Source of the DNA: Roseobacter weihaiensis
Lineage (GTDB): Bacteria; Pseudomonadota; Alphaproteobacteria; Rhodobacterales; Rhodobacteraceae
Direction: 5' to 3'
Assembly (NCBI RefSeq): GCF_020622345.1
Contig: NZ_JACNMO010000010.1
Location: 1-64,000 of the forward strand
Length of the DNA: 64,000 bases
Shown here: piece by piece, positions 1 through 9,384 of the stretch
How the letters are laid out: every line of letters starts with the position of its first letter
Position numbering within the stretch: position 1 is the first letter of the stretch
Position numbers and translations under genes: made by a program
The notes under the pieces: generated by a model
The model's input: only the letters and a program-made list of their open reading frames with translations
Database searches by the model: none
What the model was told of the DNA's origin: nothing

Positions 1-80
1 AAGACGTGCTTGCCATCGGCATCAATCACGCAAACGGCCACAGATCGTAGCGACACGTCCAAACCCACATAGTAATCCAT
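1..80 (-). CDS. IS110-family transposase, N-terminal fragment cut by the window edge
   Basis: Only the first 26 codons lie in the window; the frame runs leftwards off the edge. The N-terminus reads MDYYVGLDVSLRS, the opening of the RuvC-like DEDD catalytic domain of IS110-family recombinases; the Asp in GLDVS is the expected first metal-binding acid. The ATG at 80-78 is preceded by GAGGAG (87-92 on the complementary strand) at a spacing of six bases, so this is a true start and not an internal slice. The rest of the protein, including the C-terminal serine-containing domain, cannot be judged. Confidence 0.85.
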   Translation of the reverse strand, partial: MDYYVGLDVSLRSVAVCVIDADGKHV

Positions 81-300
81 CTCGTTCTCCTCAGGTTGCA
101 GTAATCACCGCAACTCTATCGAGAACCCAACCCAGCCATCAGGCCAGCCCGATTACTCATGCTATGTCCCGCGATCCGGACCTTTCTTATGTAGACCGGT
201 GTAACAGTGGGGTCCGATGCCGCGCCCATGTAGCCCGCTCTCGGGCGTTCGGTCCGGGCTTGCAATTTTTCCGCCTGGCCGCGAAAGTCTCTCTCGTTTG
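1..300 (-). mobile_element. IS110-family insertion sequence, 5' end with long non-coding leader
   Basis: The transposase start at position 80 is followed, away from the gene, by about 250 bases without a convincing ORF until the LysE-type gene at 336. IS110-family elements carry a structured non-coding end that, in the IS110 group, lies 5' of the recombinase and encodes the bridge RNA. One hairpin is visible at 95-114 (arms GTTGC/GCAAC), directly upstream of the transposase Shine-Dalgarno. The outer boundary cannot be placed because this family lacks long terminal inverted repeats; the right limit given is a guess. Confidence 0.5.
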
Positions 301-335
301 AAACCCGCGCGACGCTGAAAAAGGAAAATCGCAGA

Positions 336-953
336 ATGATTGACTGGCTGATCTTTATCCCGGCTTGCTTTGCGCTCAATCTCGCATTTGGTCCGAATAA
401 CCTGTTGTCGATGACAAACGGCGCGAGATCGGGGGTCACCTTCGCGCAAAGGGCCGCAATGGGACGTCTCTTGGTATTTGTTCCGATGATCGCCGTCAGT
501 GCGCTGGGTTTGGGTGTTATCCTGACCACATCGGCATTCGTGTTCAGCGTCGTGAAGGTTATCGGTGCCGCGTATCTGATCTGGCTGGGTGTTTCTTTGT
601 GGCGCAGTGCCAGAATTCTGGAGACGGATGGGATCGGCGCGGCGCCTTCCACTTTGGCAGGGGCGTTCCGGTCTGAAGCTCTGGTTGCCATCAGCAACCC
701 CAAAGCCATCCTGATTTTTGCAGCATTCTTTCCGCAGTTTGTCGTTGTCGAAAGCTATTGGCAGAGCTACGCGATGCTTGGTGCCGCATTTCTGCTGATG
801 GAGGCCTTGGCCATTTTTGCATATGCAGCCCTTGGAAAGTTTGCGTCTGCATTTGCGTCGAAAGGGTTGCCGACCCTGCAACGGGTTTCCGGTTGCACGA
901 TGTGTCTGTTCGGCGCGTTGCTGCTCGTCAGTCCCCAGCCAGCCCGGTCTTAG
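336..953 (+). CDS. LysE/RhtB-family amino-acid exporter
   Basis: A 205-residue inner-membrane protein of the usual RhtB/LysE length. The N-terminus IFIPACFALNLAFGPNNLL carries the family's Pro-Gly pattern (here FGPNN) in helix 1, followed by a loop with basic residues (ARSG, QRAAMGR) and about six hydrophobic segments. The SNPKAILIF stretch near residue 120 is a hallmark of the family. Members export amino acids or homoserine-lactone-like solutes; the substrate cannot be read here. The ATG is preceded by AAGGAAA. It stands alone, between the IS110 element and a leftward gene pair, so the transposon may influence its expression. Confidence 0.9.
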   Translation: MIDWLIFIPACFALNLAFGPNNLLSMTNGARSGVTFAQRAAMGRLLVFVPMIAVSALGLGVILTTSAFVFSVVKVIGAAYLIWLGVSLWRSARILETDGIGAAPSTLAGAFRSEALVAISNPKAILIFAAFFPQFVVVESYWQSYAMLGAAFLLMEALAIFAYAALGKFASAFASKGLPTLQRVSGCTMCLFGALLLVSPQPARS

Positions 954-1118
954 GAACCTATGAGCCTCGCCAACAAAAGAGCAGCTTTGCGCCCTCTTTT
1001 TGGCGCTTGAGACCCGCCGGCAGACGACCGGATGATGGAAACCAGCCTCGCGCCCGGCATCCTGTATTGACGCCGCGCTATTTCGACCGCCTTCGCGACA
1101 TCCTCCGGAAGGGTTTTT

Positions 1119-1493
1119 CTATTCGGCTTCTGTTTCAAGGCAATGGCGGCGAAAGGCCCGTTTCAGCATGTCCAGTTCCGCGCGCAAGAGATCAACCTCG
1201 GCGCGCAGGTCATCTGCGAGCGTGTCGCCTGCCAGAAGCGTGATCTTATCCAGCGTGGCCCCGCTTGACGTGTCCGTAATGAGCAGGGTCTGAATGCCGT
1301 CCGAAATCGCCTCCGCCGGGATCGGAATTGTGAGCACCCAGGCGCCGTTCTCTTTGGTGGGCAAAAGGGTGACCCCCTCCACCGCCTTGTCGAGATGGGT
1401 CACCGAAAGGGCAGGCGTTGCAGCCGCCCCCAGCACCAGCCCCTCCCAGATACCGGCGCGCAGTGTGGTCTTGGTCAGCGTCAGGTCGGACAT
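1119..1493 (-). CDS. Conserved hypothetical protein with C-terminal coiled coil
   Basis: A 124-residue acidic protein with no signal peptide or membrane segment. The first 85 residues look like a beta-rich domain (repeated short hydrophobic strands such as GAWVLTIPIPAEAI and IQTLLITDTSS). Residues about 90-115 (DDLRAEVDLLRAELDMLKRAF) form a heptad-like coiled coil, suggesting oligomerisation. It lies 12 bases downstream of the 257-residue gene on the same strand, so the two are probably co-transcribed. I do not recognise a named family; the pair looks like lineage-specific Roseobacter proteins. Confidence 0.7.
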   Translation of the reverse strand: MSDLTLTKTTLRAGIWEGLVLGAAATPALSVTHLDKAVEGVTLLPTKENGAWVLTIPIPAEAISDGIQTLLITDTSSGATLDKITLLAGDTLADDLRAEVDLLRAELDMLKRAFRRHCLETEAE

Positions 1494-1505
1494 TGGTGAT
1501 GGTTC

Positions 1506-2279
1506 CTATAGTTGCGCGCGGGGGCGGCGGCTGAAGGTCAGGTCCTGCACTGTGATCCGGTTCATCCTCGGATTGTCAAAGATCAGATCAACCCAGGCCT
1601 TCTCCAGCCGCGCTTCCTTCACATTGGCGTAGGCCAGGTCAAATTCGACGCTTGCCTCTTTCGCGTCAAAGGGAAACTCGCGCACGATCTGCTCTGTATT
1701 CGGGCCATGGCGGAGGTTCAGGCGGACAAAGACCTGAACGGGTCTGTCGACGTCAAGGACGTTACTGACCCGCAGGATATGGTTGCGGTTCAACCCGGTC
1801 ACGGCCTCTTGCGGCAAATCGAGGACGCATGACAGGAAAGACCCGCCAAATTCGAATACATCAAGCCTGATGGCCCAAGCGGCCATGGAGTGGTCGTGTG
1901 GGTTGCTGATCTGGCGCAGCGCGATCTCCGATCGGGGGCAGTCGTGAAAGAGGGTGATCTCCTCCCCCACCCGCGTCCTGTTTTCGACAGAGGCCATCCC
2001 GCGCACAGGCAGGGGCACACACCATATCCGCGGCCGCCACGCCCAATCTGAATTTGGCGGTGTCGGGATGTCCGTTTGACCGGAAACCGGGGCCGCGAGC
2101 CGCGCGTCGGCGACTTGGATCAGCCGGTCAAGCTGGGCGCGCAGCAGGCGCGCTTGCACGCGTTGGCGGCGCAGAGCACCGAGTTTTGCGGTGCTGGCGC
2201 CCCGCGCCGATGCGGTCCAGCGCTTTACCGCGCGGCGAAGGAGCGCTGTATCCCAGAATGTTTCACCGCTTTTCCCCAT
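1506..2279 (-). CDS. Conserved Rhodobacteraceae protein (possibly DUF6478)
   Basis: A 257-residue protein without signal peptide or membrane helices. The first 65 residues are strongly basic and helical (KRWTASARGASTAKLGALRR), followed by a beta-rich region with many conserved-looking aromatic and Asp residues (DLIFDNPRMNRITVQDL near the C-terminus). It resembles a Roseobacter family I remember as DUF6478, but that label is from memory and the function is unknown. The start at 2279 (ATGGGGAAAAGC) has only a weak ribosome site. It is the first gene of a two-gene leftward unit with the coiled-coil protein. Confidence 0.7.
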   Translation of the reverse strand: MGKSGETFWDTALLRRAVKRWTASARGASTAKLGALRRQRVQARLLRAQLDRLIQVADARLAAPVSGQTDIPTPPNSDWAWRPRIWCVPLPVRGMASVENRTRVGEEITLFHDCPRSEIALRQISNPHDHSMAAWAIRLDVFEFGGSFLSCVLDLPQEAVTGLNRNHILRVSNVLDVDRPVQVFVRLNLRHGPNTEQIVREFPFDAKEASVEFDLAYANVKEARLEKAWVDLIFDNPRMNRITVQDLTFSRRPRAQL

Positions 2280-2364
2280 ATGCCCGGACAGCCCTTTATG
2301 CGCGTTGGTATCTTATCTGAGACAAGCGTTACGGCCCCCTAAACCGATAGGGTTCATCGGGTGT

Positions 2365-2392
2365 GCCTTCGCGCGGCACGCCGCACGAAGGC
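2365..2392 (-). other. Strong hairpin just after ilvD
   Basis: The 28 bases ending eight bases beyond the ilvD stop form a nearly perfect inverted repeat: 12-13 pairs with one G-U pair and a two- to four-base loop (arms GCCTTCGTGC and GCGCGAAGGC in the ilvD sense). No T-run follows, so it is not a canonical intrinsic terminator. It may protect the ilvD mRNA 3' end or assist Rho-dependent termination. Confidence 0.45.
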
Positions 2393-2400
2393 TGCCGGTG

Positions 2401-4134
2401 TCACAGCTCCATGTAGTCGTGGCCTTCCTTTGTCCCACCGGGGTGGGTGACCGCACCAAGGTATGTGGGGCCGACCAGCTGCGCGTATTTCCACAGCGCT
2501 CCCGCCCCGTAGATTGTCGGGCGGGCCCCGGCCCAGTCCTTCTTGCGCTCCGCCATCTCCGCATCCGAGACATCGACGCTGATGGTGCCTTCCAGCGCGT
2601 TAAGCGTTATCATGTCACCATTCTTGAGCAGTGCGATGGGCCCCCCGTGGGCCGCTTCTGGGCCTACATGGCCCACGCAGAACCCCCGCGTCGCGCCCGA
2701 GAACCGGCCATCGGTGATCAGCGCGACCTTCTTGCCCATTCCCTGACCGGACAGGGCCGCCGTGGTGGCCAGCATCTCGCGCATGCCGGGGCCGCCTGCG
2801 GGACCCTCGTTGCGGATGACAAAGACATCGCCTTCCTCGTAGGTGCGGTTCTGGACCGCTTCAAAGGCATCCTGTTCGCATTCGAACACCCGCGCAGGTC
2901 CGGTAAAGAGCAGATGCTGTGGCTCCATCCCGGCGATTTTCACAATCGCGCCTTCGGGGGCTAGGTTGCCTTTGAGACCCACCACGCCGCCGGTTTTGCT
3001 GAGCGGTGTCTCGACAGGGTAGATGACGCGGCCATCCGCCTCGAGGGTGACCTTGTCGATTTCCTCGCCGATGGAATAGCCTGTCACGGTCATGCAGTCT
3101 TCGTGGATCAGACCCGCCTTGCGTAGCTCTTTCATCACGACGGGCACGCCGCCCACTTCGTACATGTCCTTGGCCACGTACTGGCCGCCGGGTTTGAGAT
3201 CGACGAAATAGGGTGTGTCGCGGAAAATCTCGCAGACGTCTTCAAGGAAGAAGTCGATCCCGGCTTCATGCGCCATGGCGGGCAGGTGGAGCCCTGCGTT
3301 GGTCGACCCGCCGGTGCAGGCGACGATCCGGGCAGCATTTTCCAGCGATTGGCGGGTGACGATATCGCGCGCACGGATGTTTTTCTCGATCAGGTGCATG
3401 ACCGCTGCCCCGGAGGCTTCTGCGTAGGCGTCGCGACTTTCATAAGGGGCCGGTGCGCCGGCAGAGTTGGGCAGCGCCAGACCGATCGCCTCGGAGACAC
3501 AGGCCATGGTGTTGGCGGTGAACTGCCCGCCACATGCCCCGGCAGAAGGACAGGCGACGGCTTCGAGTTTTTCCAGCTCGCAGGTGGTCATATTGCCGGC
3601 CTGATGCTGGCCCACGGCCTCAAAGACGTCCTGAACGGTTACATCCTTGCCATTGAGACGCCCCGGCAAAATCGATCCGCCATAAAGGAACACCGACGGC
3701 ACGTTCAGCCGGATCATCGCCATCATCATGCCCGGAAGGGATTTGTCGCAGCCCGCAAGGCCCACCAGCGCGTCATAGCAGTGCCCGCGCATCGTCAGCT
3801 CGACGGTATCGGCAATCGCCTCCCGCGACGCGAGCGACGACCGCATGCCCTCGTGCCCCATGGCGATGCCATCGGTGACGGTGATGGTGGTGAATTCGCG
3901 CGGCGTGCCGCTTTCGCGTTTCACGCCCATCTTGACGGCCTGCGCCTGTCGGTTGAGGGCGATGTTGCAGGGTGCGGCCTCGTTCCAGCAGGTGGCCACA
4001 CCGACAAGCGGTTGGTGGATTTGTTCGTCCGTCATGCCCATCGCATAGTAGTAGGACCGGTGCGGCGCACGTGCGGGCCCTTCGGTGACGTGGCGGCTGG
4101 GCAGCTTGGATTTGTCAAAGCGCTGGCTGGACAT
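2401..4134 (-). CDS. ilvD: Dihydroxy-acid dehydratase
   Basis: A 577-residue enzyme of branched-chain amino-acid synthesis that dehydrates 2,3-dihydroxy-isovalerate and -methylvalerate to the 2-oxo acids. Cluster-binding and catalytic motifs are all visible: [39 protein letters not shown], and the C-terminal [11 protein letters not shown] stretch. The frame is open further upstream, but the ATG at 4134 ([15 protein letters not shown]) matches the family N-terminus and follows GGGAGAG. It is a single leftward gene; the next gene is divergent. A 3' hairpin follows the stop. Confidence 0.97.
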   Translation of the reverse strand: MSSQRFDKSKLPSRHVTEGPARAPHRSYYYAMGMTDEQIHQPLVGVATCWNEAAPCNIALNRQAQAVKMGVKRESGTPREFTTITVTDGIAMGHEGMRSSLASREAIADTVELTMRGHCYDALVGLAGCDKSLPGMMMAMIRLNVPSVFLYGGSILPGRLNGKDVTVQDVFEAVGQHQAGNMTTCELEKLEAVACPSAGACGGQFTANTMACVSEAIGLALPNSAGAPAPYESRDAYAEASGAAVMHLIEKNIRARDIVTRQSLENAARIVACTGGSTNAGLHLPAMAHEAGIDFFLEDVCEIFRDTPYFVDLKPGGQYVAKDMYEVGGVPVVMKELRKAGLIHEDCMTVTGYSIGEEIDKVTLEADGRVIYPVETPLSKTGGVVGLKGNLAPEGAIVKIAGMEPQHLLFTGPARVFECEQDAFEAVQNRTYEEGDVFVIRNEGPAGGPGMREMLATTAALSGQGMGKKVALITDGRFSGATRGFCVGHVGPEAAHGGPIALLKNGDMITLNALEGTISVDVSDAEMAERKKDWAGARPTIYGAGALWKYAQLVGPTYLGAVTHPGGTKEGHDYMEL

Positions 4135-4341
4135 GAGATATCTCTCCCTTGGATCAGTGCATTGGAGATACCCAACCCCCCTGATGGCTGCAAGGCTCAA
4201 GCGTGCGCCAGTGCCGCCGTTCTTACCGTTTGTGCGCTTGTATTGGGAAATGCGCAGCCCTAAGTTGAGGGTCAGGCAAATTCTGCCCACGTCCTGCGGG
4301 TCCAGTCGGCCTGTCCTCAGGCAAGTATTGAAAGCCGGTTT

Positions 4342-7300
4342 ATGGAACCCTCGTTATTTTCTTTCATCTGGAAGCACTCCAAGCGGGACCAGATTTTCCT
4401 GCTGTGCTTTACCGTGTTCACGTTTCCCTTCCTCTACGCGACGCTTGAGCTTCCCAAGCGTATCATCAACGATGCCATCGGCGCGCAGACCGAGATGGTC
4501 GATGTGTGGGGCGTGGACGTCACGCAGATTGAGCTGCTGATGATCCTGTGCGGGTGCTATCTGGGGGCGGTGCTGTTGCACGGCCTTCTCAAGATGCGTC
4601 TCAACACCATGAAGGGGATATTGGCGGAGCGTCTGCTGCGCCGGTTCCGGTTTCAGCTGCTGGGGCGCATGATGCGTTTTCCGCATGCCTATTTCCGGTC
4701 CACGAGCCAGGGTGAGCTGGTGTCGATGGTCACCTCTGAGGCCGAACCCATGGGTGGCCTGATGGGGGATGCCGTGGCGCAGCCGGTTTTTCAGGCCGGT
4801 CAGATGCTCATCATCGTGGTGTTTCTCTTTGCGCAAAGCGTCTGGTTCGGGTTGGCGGGTATTGCGCTCATTCCGTTGCAGGCCTGGCTCATTCCGATGC
4901 TGCAGCGACAGATCAACCAGCTCAACAAAAGGCGGATCGTGCAGGTCCGCCACTTTGCCGCCGAGATCGGCGAGACCGCCGCGGGCATTACCGACCTGCG
5001 CACCAATGGCGGATGGCGCTACCGGCTGGCGGCGTTTACCGACAGGTTGGGGCGGCTCTTTGATATCCGGTTCCAGATCTATCAGAAAAAGTTTTTTATG
5101 AAGTTTCTCAATAACTTCATTACCCAGCTTACACCGTTCTTTTTCTATTCTGTCGGCGGCCTGCTTGCCATTCGTGGCGATATCACCGTGGGCGCGCTGG
5201 TTGCGGCTCTGGCAGCTTACAAGGATCTCAGCTCTCCCTGGAAAGAGCTTTTGACCTATTACAACCAGGTGCAGGACATGTCGTTGCGCTGGGAAATCGT
5301 GACCGAACGCTTTGCCCCCCGAGGTATGATCGAGGAACGGTTGTTTGAGGGTGAGCCGGAAGAGATGCCGCATCTTGACGGGGCGATCTCGATCAAGAAC
5401 GTCACGGTGCGCAACAGCGATGGCAACGCTGTTCTGGAAAACATCAACCTTGAGATCCCGGCAGGCGCGCGCGTGGCCGTCAAGGCCAGCAGCCAGACCG
5501 AACGGGAGGCCTTTGCGGAGCTGTTGACGCGCGAGGTCGTCCCGGCGCGCGGCGATATCACCATCGCCGGGCGGCAGCTGAACGATCTGCATCAATCGGT
5601 GATCGCGGCCCGCATCGGGTACGCGCATTCGCGACCCTACCTTTTCGATGGCACATTGGGGGACAACCTCTTTATGCCTCTCAAGGCGAGCCCGAAGACG
5701 GTCTTGTGGGACCCTGACAAAAAGGACCGCTGGACGCTGGAGGCGGAGCGCTCCGGCAACAGCCTCGACAGTACGCGTGCCGAGTGGCTGGACCCGGACC
5801 TTGCAGGGCTGACCAACGACGAGGAAGTGCGCGGCTGGTGGTTCAATCTGGTCGAGGCGATGGGCACGGATGACATCATGTTTCGCCGGATGCTTGGCGC
5901 TTTCATGGACCCTGAACGGCATAAGGAACTGGCTAAACGGCTCGTCAAGCTGCGCGATGAAGTGCACCAGAAACTTGAAGAGCGCGGTCTTGCGGCGTTG
6001 ATAAACCGCTTTGACCCCGATGAATTCAACCCTTCCATTCCACTGGGCGGCAACCTGATGTTTGCCTCGCCCAAGCGCTACATCACGCAGGAGGGTCTGG
6101 CGGCCGAGACCGGTTTTCTCGCGCTGATCTCTGAACTGGGCCTGGCAGAGCAGGGCATCGCCATCTCACAGACGCTGATCGAAACGCTGCACCAGACCTT
6201 TGGCATGGACGGCACGAAACATCCGCTGTTTACAGCGCTGGGGATCGACGAAGAGCTTTACGAGCGGCTGGTGGATATCGCCACGCGTCGCCAGGATAAG
6301 GGCGATCAGGCGATCAGCGAAGAGGAATTCGCGTTGCTTCTGACCGTCCCCTTTGCTTTCACGGCAGAGCAGATCGGCCCCGGTTTCCCTGAAAGCTTCA
6401 AGCAGGAAATTCTTGAAATCCGGAAATTGAAAAGCGAGGAAATGCGCAACCGGATGAAAGACCTCTTTGTGCCGGTGTCGCCTGAAAACTACCTGCCGCG
6501 CCTGACGCTGATGGAGAATGTGCTCTATGGCCGGGTTTCGGCCATGGCGGGGGTGCAGGGCGAGTTGATCGAGGATCTGGTCGCTGAAATCCTGGAGGAG
6601 AACGGGCTGAAACGTCTGGTTGCCGAGACGATCCTGGATGTACCGACCGGGCTTGGCGGTTCGAACCTGGCAAGCATCTTTCAGGAGCGCGCAGCCTTCA
6701 GTCGGGCAGGCATCAAAAGACCCGACATCATGATCCTCGATACCGTTCTGGCCAGCCATGACGCCGTCTCACGCAAACGCACACGGAGCAGGTTGCAGGA
6801 ACTGCTGCCAAAAACCACGATGATCTTTATCGAGGATAAATTCGAGAACCCGCAGTCCTACGACATTTATGTCGAGATCAAGAACGGCCGGATCGATGGC
6901 ACCTCCGAGATTGATGAAATGGATGAGGGCGCGTCCGGGTCCGACGATCTGCGGCGCAAGATTCGGGTCATTTCGCGCACTGAGCTTTTTGCCGATCTCG
7001 ACGCGCGCAGCCAACGCCTGCTGGCCTTTGCCGCACAGTGGTACGAAGCGCCAAAGGGCAAGCAGGTCTTTGCGCAGGGAGAGCGGGCGGATGCGGCATA
7101 CCTGTGCCTCTCGGGAAGTGCGATGATGAGCTATGTGGACAACGAGGGCGTGCGCCGGGATGTGACCATCGTGGAGCCGGGGCGGCTGATTGGTGATCTG
7201 GCGATCATTCTGGATGAGCCGCGACAGCTTGACCTGATCGCCCAGGAAGACAGCCAGTTCCTGCGCATCGGAGCGGAGCAGTTCAGGGCCGTGATCGGCG

Positions 7301-7461
7301 ATGATCCGCAGGTGTTGATGAGCCTGCTGCAAACCGTGGCCAGCCATCTGTCTGGTGCGGCCGAGATCATGCGGGACGCGGGTGTGAGTATCCGCGAATA
7401 CGAGGAAGAACAGGAAGCCGCCGCCAAATTGGCGCGCGAAACGGCCCATTCGGGCGAATAG
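4342..7461 (+). CDS. ABC-transporter-like membrane protein with degenerate ATPase motifs and a cyclic-nucleotide-binding domain
   Basis: A 1039-residue protein. Residues about 1-330 are a type-I ABC exporter transmembrane domain ([37 protein letters not shown]). From about 347 an ABC-like domain begins, but every catalytic motif is altered: the Walker A place reads [11 protein letters not shown] (about 376-386), with no glycine loop and no GKS/T; the Q-loop place reads [16 protein letters not shown] (about 427-442). An insert of about 270 residues follows. The signature region is [19 protein letters not shown] (about 771-789), the Walker B Asp is followed by Thr (MILDTV), and the H-loop place is IEDKFEN. 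Residues about 880-990 are a cNMP-binding fold ([19 protein letters not shown]). It is 11 bases upstream of the CPBP gene. ATP hydrolysis seems unlikely; a sensor or scaffold role is inference. Confidence 0.88.
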   Translation: MEPSLFSFIWKHSKRDQIFLLCFTVFTFPFLYATLELPKRIINDAIGAQTEMVDVWGVDVTQIELLMILCGCYLGAVLLHGLLKMRLNTMKGILAERLLRRFRFQLLGRMMRFPHAYFRSTSQGELVSMVTSEAEPMGGLMGDAVAQPVFQAGQMLIIVVFLFAQSVWFGLAGIALIPLQAWLIPMLQRQINQLNKRRIVQVRHFAAEIGETAAGITDLRTNGGWRYRLAAFTDRLGRLFDIRFQIYQKKFFMKFLNNFITQLTPFFFYSVGGLLAIRGDITVGALVAALAAYKDLSSPWKELLTYYNQVQDMSLRWEIVTERFAPRGMIEERLFEGEPEEMPHLDGAISIKNVTVRNSDGNAVLENINLEIPAGARVAVKASSQTEREAFAELLTREVVPARGDITIAGRQLNDLHQSVIAARIGYAHSRPYLFDGTLGDNLFMPLKASPKTVLWDPDKKDRWTLEAERSGNSLDSTRAEWLDPDLAGLTNDEEVRGWWFNLVEAMGTDDIMFRRMLGAFMDPERHKELAKRLVKLRDEVHQKLEERGLAALINRFDPDEFNPSIPLGGNLMFASPKRYITQEGLAAETGFLALISELGLAEQGIAISQTLIETLHQTFGMDGTKHPLFTALGIDEELYERLVDIATRRQDKGDQAISEEEFALLLTVPFAFTAEQIGPGFPESFKQEILEIRKLKSEEMRNRMKDLFVPVSPENYLPRLTLMENVLYGRVSAMAGVQGELIEDLVAEILEENGLKRLVAETILDVPTGLGGSNLASIFQERAAFSRAGIKRPDIMILDTVLASHDAVSRKRTRSRLQELLPKTTMIFIEDKFENPQSYDIYVEIKNGRIDGTSEIDEMDEGASGSDDLRRKIRVISRTELFADLDARSQRLLAFAAQWYEAPKGKQVFAQGERADAAYLCLSGSAMMSYVDNEGVRRDVTIVEPGRLIGDLAIILDEPRQLDLIAQEDSQFLRIGAEQFRAVIGDDPQVLMSLLQTVASHLSGAAEIMRDAGVSIREYEEEQEAAAKLARETAHSGE

Positions 7462-7472
7462 GGAAACCCGGC

Positions 7473-8372
7473 GTGCTGAACCTTTCCGCATATGTGGCGC
7501 ATAACGCGCTGGTAGAGCCCGCACGCGCAAAGGCGCAGATGTGGCGTCTGGTGATCGGCGTGATCCTGATTGCCGGGGTGTTTTTGCTGATAAACCAGTT
7601 CCTGCACCAGACGCTCTTTACCTTTCTGGGCGCTCAGACCTACGCCGCGCTGACGGGGGCCGACGGCAGTATTTCGCAGATCTCGATGGTGTTTCTGCTG
7701 TTCTCTTTCGGGGTGCTCACACTGGGTGTGGGCGTGGCGCTCAAGGTGGCGCATGCGCGGGGGCTGGGGGAGGTGCTGGGCAACTGGCAGCTCTGTCGGC
7801 AGCAATTCTGGGCGGTGCTGACGATCCTTTTTCTGCTCAACGTCGTGGTGCTGGTCTTGCCGCCCTGGGATCTGGGCGCGCCGCTGGTGCGGAATGTGCA
7901 GACCGTGCCGTGGCTCATCATGCTGCCCTTTGCGCTGTTGGCCATCATGGTCCAGGTCAGCGCCGAGGAGATTCTGTTTCGGGGCTATCTGCAACAGCAA
8001 CTGGCGGCGCGGTTCAGATCACCGCTGGTGTGGCTGCTGGTGCCCTCGATCCTGTTCGGCTGGGGGCACTACAGGCCAGAAGAGGCGGGCGAAAACGCGC
8101 AGCTCATTGTGCTCTGGTCGCTGGCTTTTGGCGTGCTGATGGCCGATCTGACCGCCCGTGCAGGGACCCTGGGACCCGCGATTGCGGTGCATTTCATGAA
8201 CAACGTTGTGGCAATCCTTTTCATCTCGATGCCGGATAGCCTGTCGGGCCTGTCGCTCTATCTCAGCCCTTTCACGATGGCGGATACACAAGAGGTCCGG
8301 GCCTGGCTGCCGGTGGACTTCGCGATGATGGTGGTCAGCTGGCTTGCGGCGCGGCTGGCCCTGCGCCGCTGA
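7473..8372 (+). CDS. CPBP-family intramembrane metalloprotease
   Basis: A 299-residue multi-pass membrane protein of the CPBP (Abi/CaaX-like) family. The catalytic signature EEILFRGYLQQQL (EExxxR) lies near residue 165, followed by the second motif FGWGHY and the third, VHFMNN, near residue 230, so the expected Glu and His ligands are present. Family members cleave within the membrane; bacterial substrates are mostly unknown. Translation likely starts at a GTG at 7473, with AGGGAA upstream, only 11 bases after the stop of the ABC-like gene. The tight spacing indicates co-transcription, so the two products may share a pathway. Confidence 0.85.
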   Translation: MLNLSAYVAHNALVEPARAKAQMWRLVIGVILIAGVFLLINQFLHQTLFTFLGAQTYAALTGADGSISQISMVFLLFSFGVLTLGVGVALKVAHARGLGEVLGNWQLCRQQFWAVLTILFLLNVVVLVLPPWDLGAPLVRNVQTVPWLIMLPFALLAIMVQVSAEEILFRGYLQQQLAARFRSPLVWLLVPSILFGWGHYRPEEAGENAQLIVLWSLAFGVLMADLTARAGTLGPAIAVHFMNNVVAILFISMPDSLSGLSLYLSPFTMADTQEVRAWLPVDFAMMVVSWLAARLALRR

Positions 8373-8430
8373 TTGCACTTTCGCCGGGACCCGATTATCT
8401 AGAGCGTGAGCATGCCGGAGGGGCGGAGTA

Positions 8431-9384
8431 ATGAACTGGATCACCAACTACGTCCGGCCACGGATCAATTCGATCTTTTCGCGCCGGGAAACCCCGGATA
8501 ACCTTTGGACCAAGTGCCCAGAATGCGGCACCATGCTGTTTCACCGTGAAGTGTCGGATAATCTGAACGTCTGCACAAACTGTGACCACCACATGCATAT
8601 CACCCCGCGTGACCGCTTCATCGCGCTGTTCGACGGGGGCACGTTCACCGAAGTTGCGGTGACTGCACCAGAGCCTGATCCGCTGAACTTTCGCGACCAG
8701 AAACGCTATCCGGACCGGTTGCGCGCGGCACAGAAAGAGACCGCAGAGGCGGAGGCGATGTTGGTCGCGCGGGGTGATCTGGGGCGCACACCCATTGTGG
8801 CGGCAGCGCAGGATTTCTCTTTCATGGCCGGATCCATGGGCATGTATGTCGGCAATGCGATCATTGCGGCCGCGCGCGAGGCGGTGAAGCTCAAGCGTCC
8901 TCTGATCCTGTTCTCTGCGGCGGGTGGGGCGCGGATGCAGGAAGGCATCCTGAGCCTGATGCAGATGCCGCGCACGACCGTGGCGTTGCAGATGCTCAAA
9001 GAAGCGGGCCTGCCCTATATCGTCGTGCTGACCCACCCCACGACCGGCGGTGTCACGGCAAGCTATGCGATGCTGGGGGATGTTCATATTGCGGAACCCA
9101 ACGCGCTGATCTGTTTTGCCGGCCCCAGGGTGATCGAACAGACCATTCGCGAAAAGCTGCCTGAAGGCTTCCAGCGGGCGGAATACCTGCTGGATCACGG
9201 CATGCTGGACCGGGTGACGCACCGGCTCAAGATGCGCGACGAGCTGATCACGATCACGCGGATGCTGCTGAACCTGCCGCCTGCGGTCCGGGCGGATTTG
9301 CCACCACCGGATAAAACGGCGGAGGCTGCCGAGGCCGTGCTGGAAGAAGCCGCAGACCCCGCCCCGGATGCCTCCGACAAATGA
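8431..9384 (+). CDS. accD: Acetyl-CoA carboxylase carboxyltransferase beta subunit
   Basis: A 317-residue subunit of the heterotetrameric acetyl-CoA carboxylase, which with AccA moves the carboxyl group from carboxybiotin to acetyl-CoA in the first step of fatty-acid synthesis. The N-terminal zinc ribbon has ligands C29, C32, C48 and C51 (CPECG and CTNCD). The crotonase-fold body carries SAAGGARMQEG and HPTTGGVTASYAMLGD. The ATG follows a strong GGAGGGGCGGAG site. The gene overlaps folC by four bases (ATGA), a common alphaproteobacterial pairing. Confidence 0.98.
   Translation: MNWITNYVRPRINSIFSRRETPDNLWTKCPECGTMLFHREVSDNLNVCTNCDHHMHITPRDRFIALFDGGTFTEVAVTAPEPDPLNFRDQKRYPDRLRAAQKETAEAEAMLVARGDLGRTPIVAAAQDFSFMAGSMGMYVGNAIIAAAREAVKLKRPLILFSAAGGARMQEGILSLMQMPRTTVALQMLKEAGLPYIVVLTHPTTGGVTASYAMLGDVHIAEPNALICFAGPRVIEQTIREKLPEGFQRAEYLLDHGMLDRVTHRLKMRDELITITRMLLNLPPAVRADLPPPDKTAEAAEAVLEEAADPAPDASDK

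Noticed and set aside
950-1138. A 62-codon leftward open frame after the coiled-coil gene, basic product
   Set aside because: It overlaps the end of the 124-residue gene and the LysE-type gene end, has no clear ribosome site and no recognisable family. It could be real but the sequence does not support it.
3268-4263. 331-codon open frame opposite ilvD
   Set aside because: Antisense shadow of a well-identified gene, without family similarity.
4354-5967. 537-codon open frame opposite the pseudo-ABC gene
   Set aside because: Antisense shadow; amino-acid make-up (rich in His, Arg, Gln) is typical of complementary reading of a GC-rich gene.
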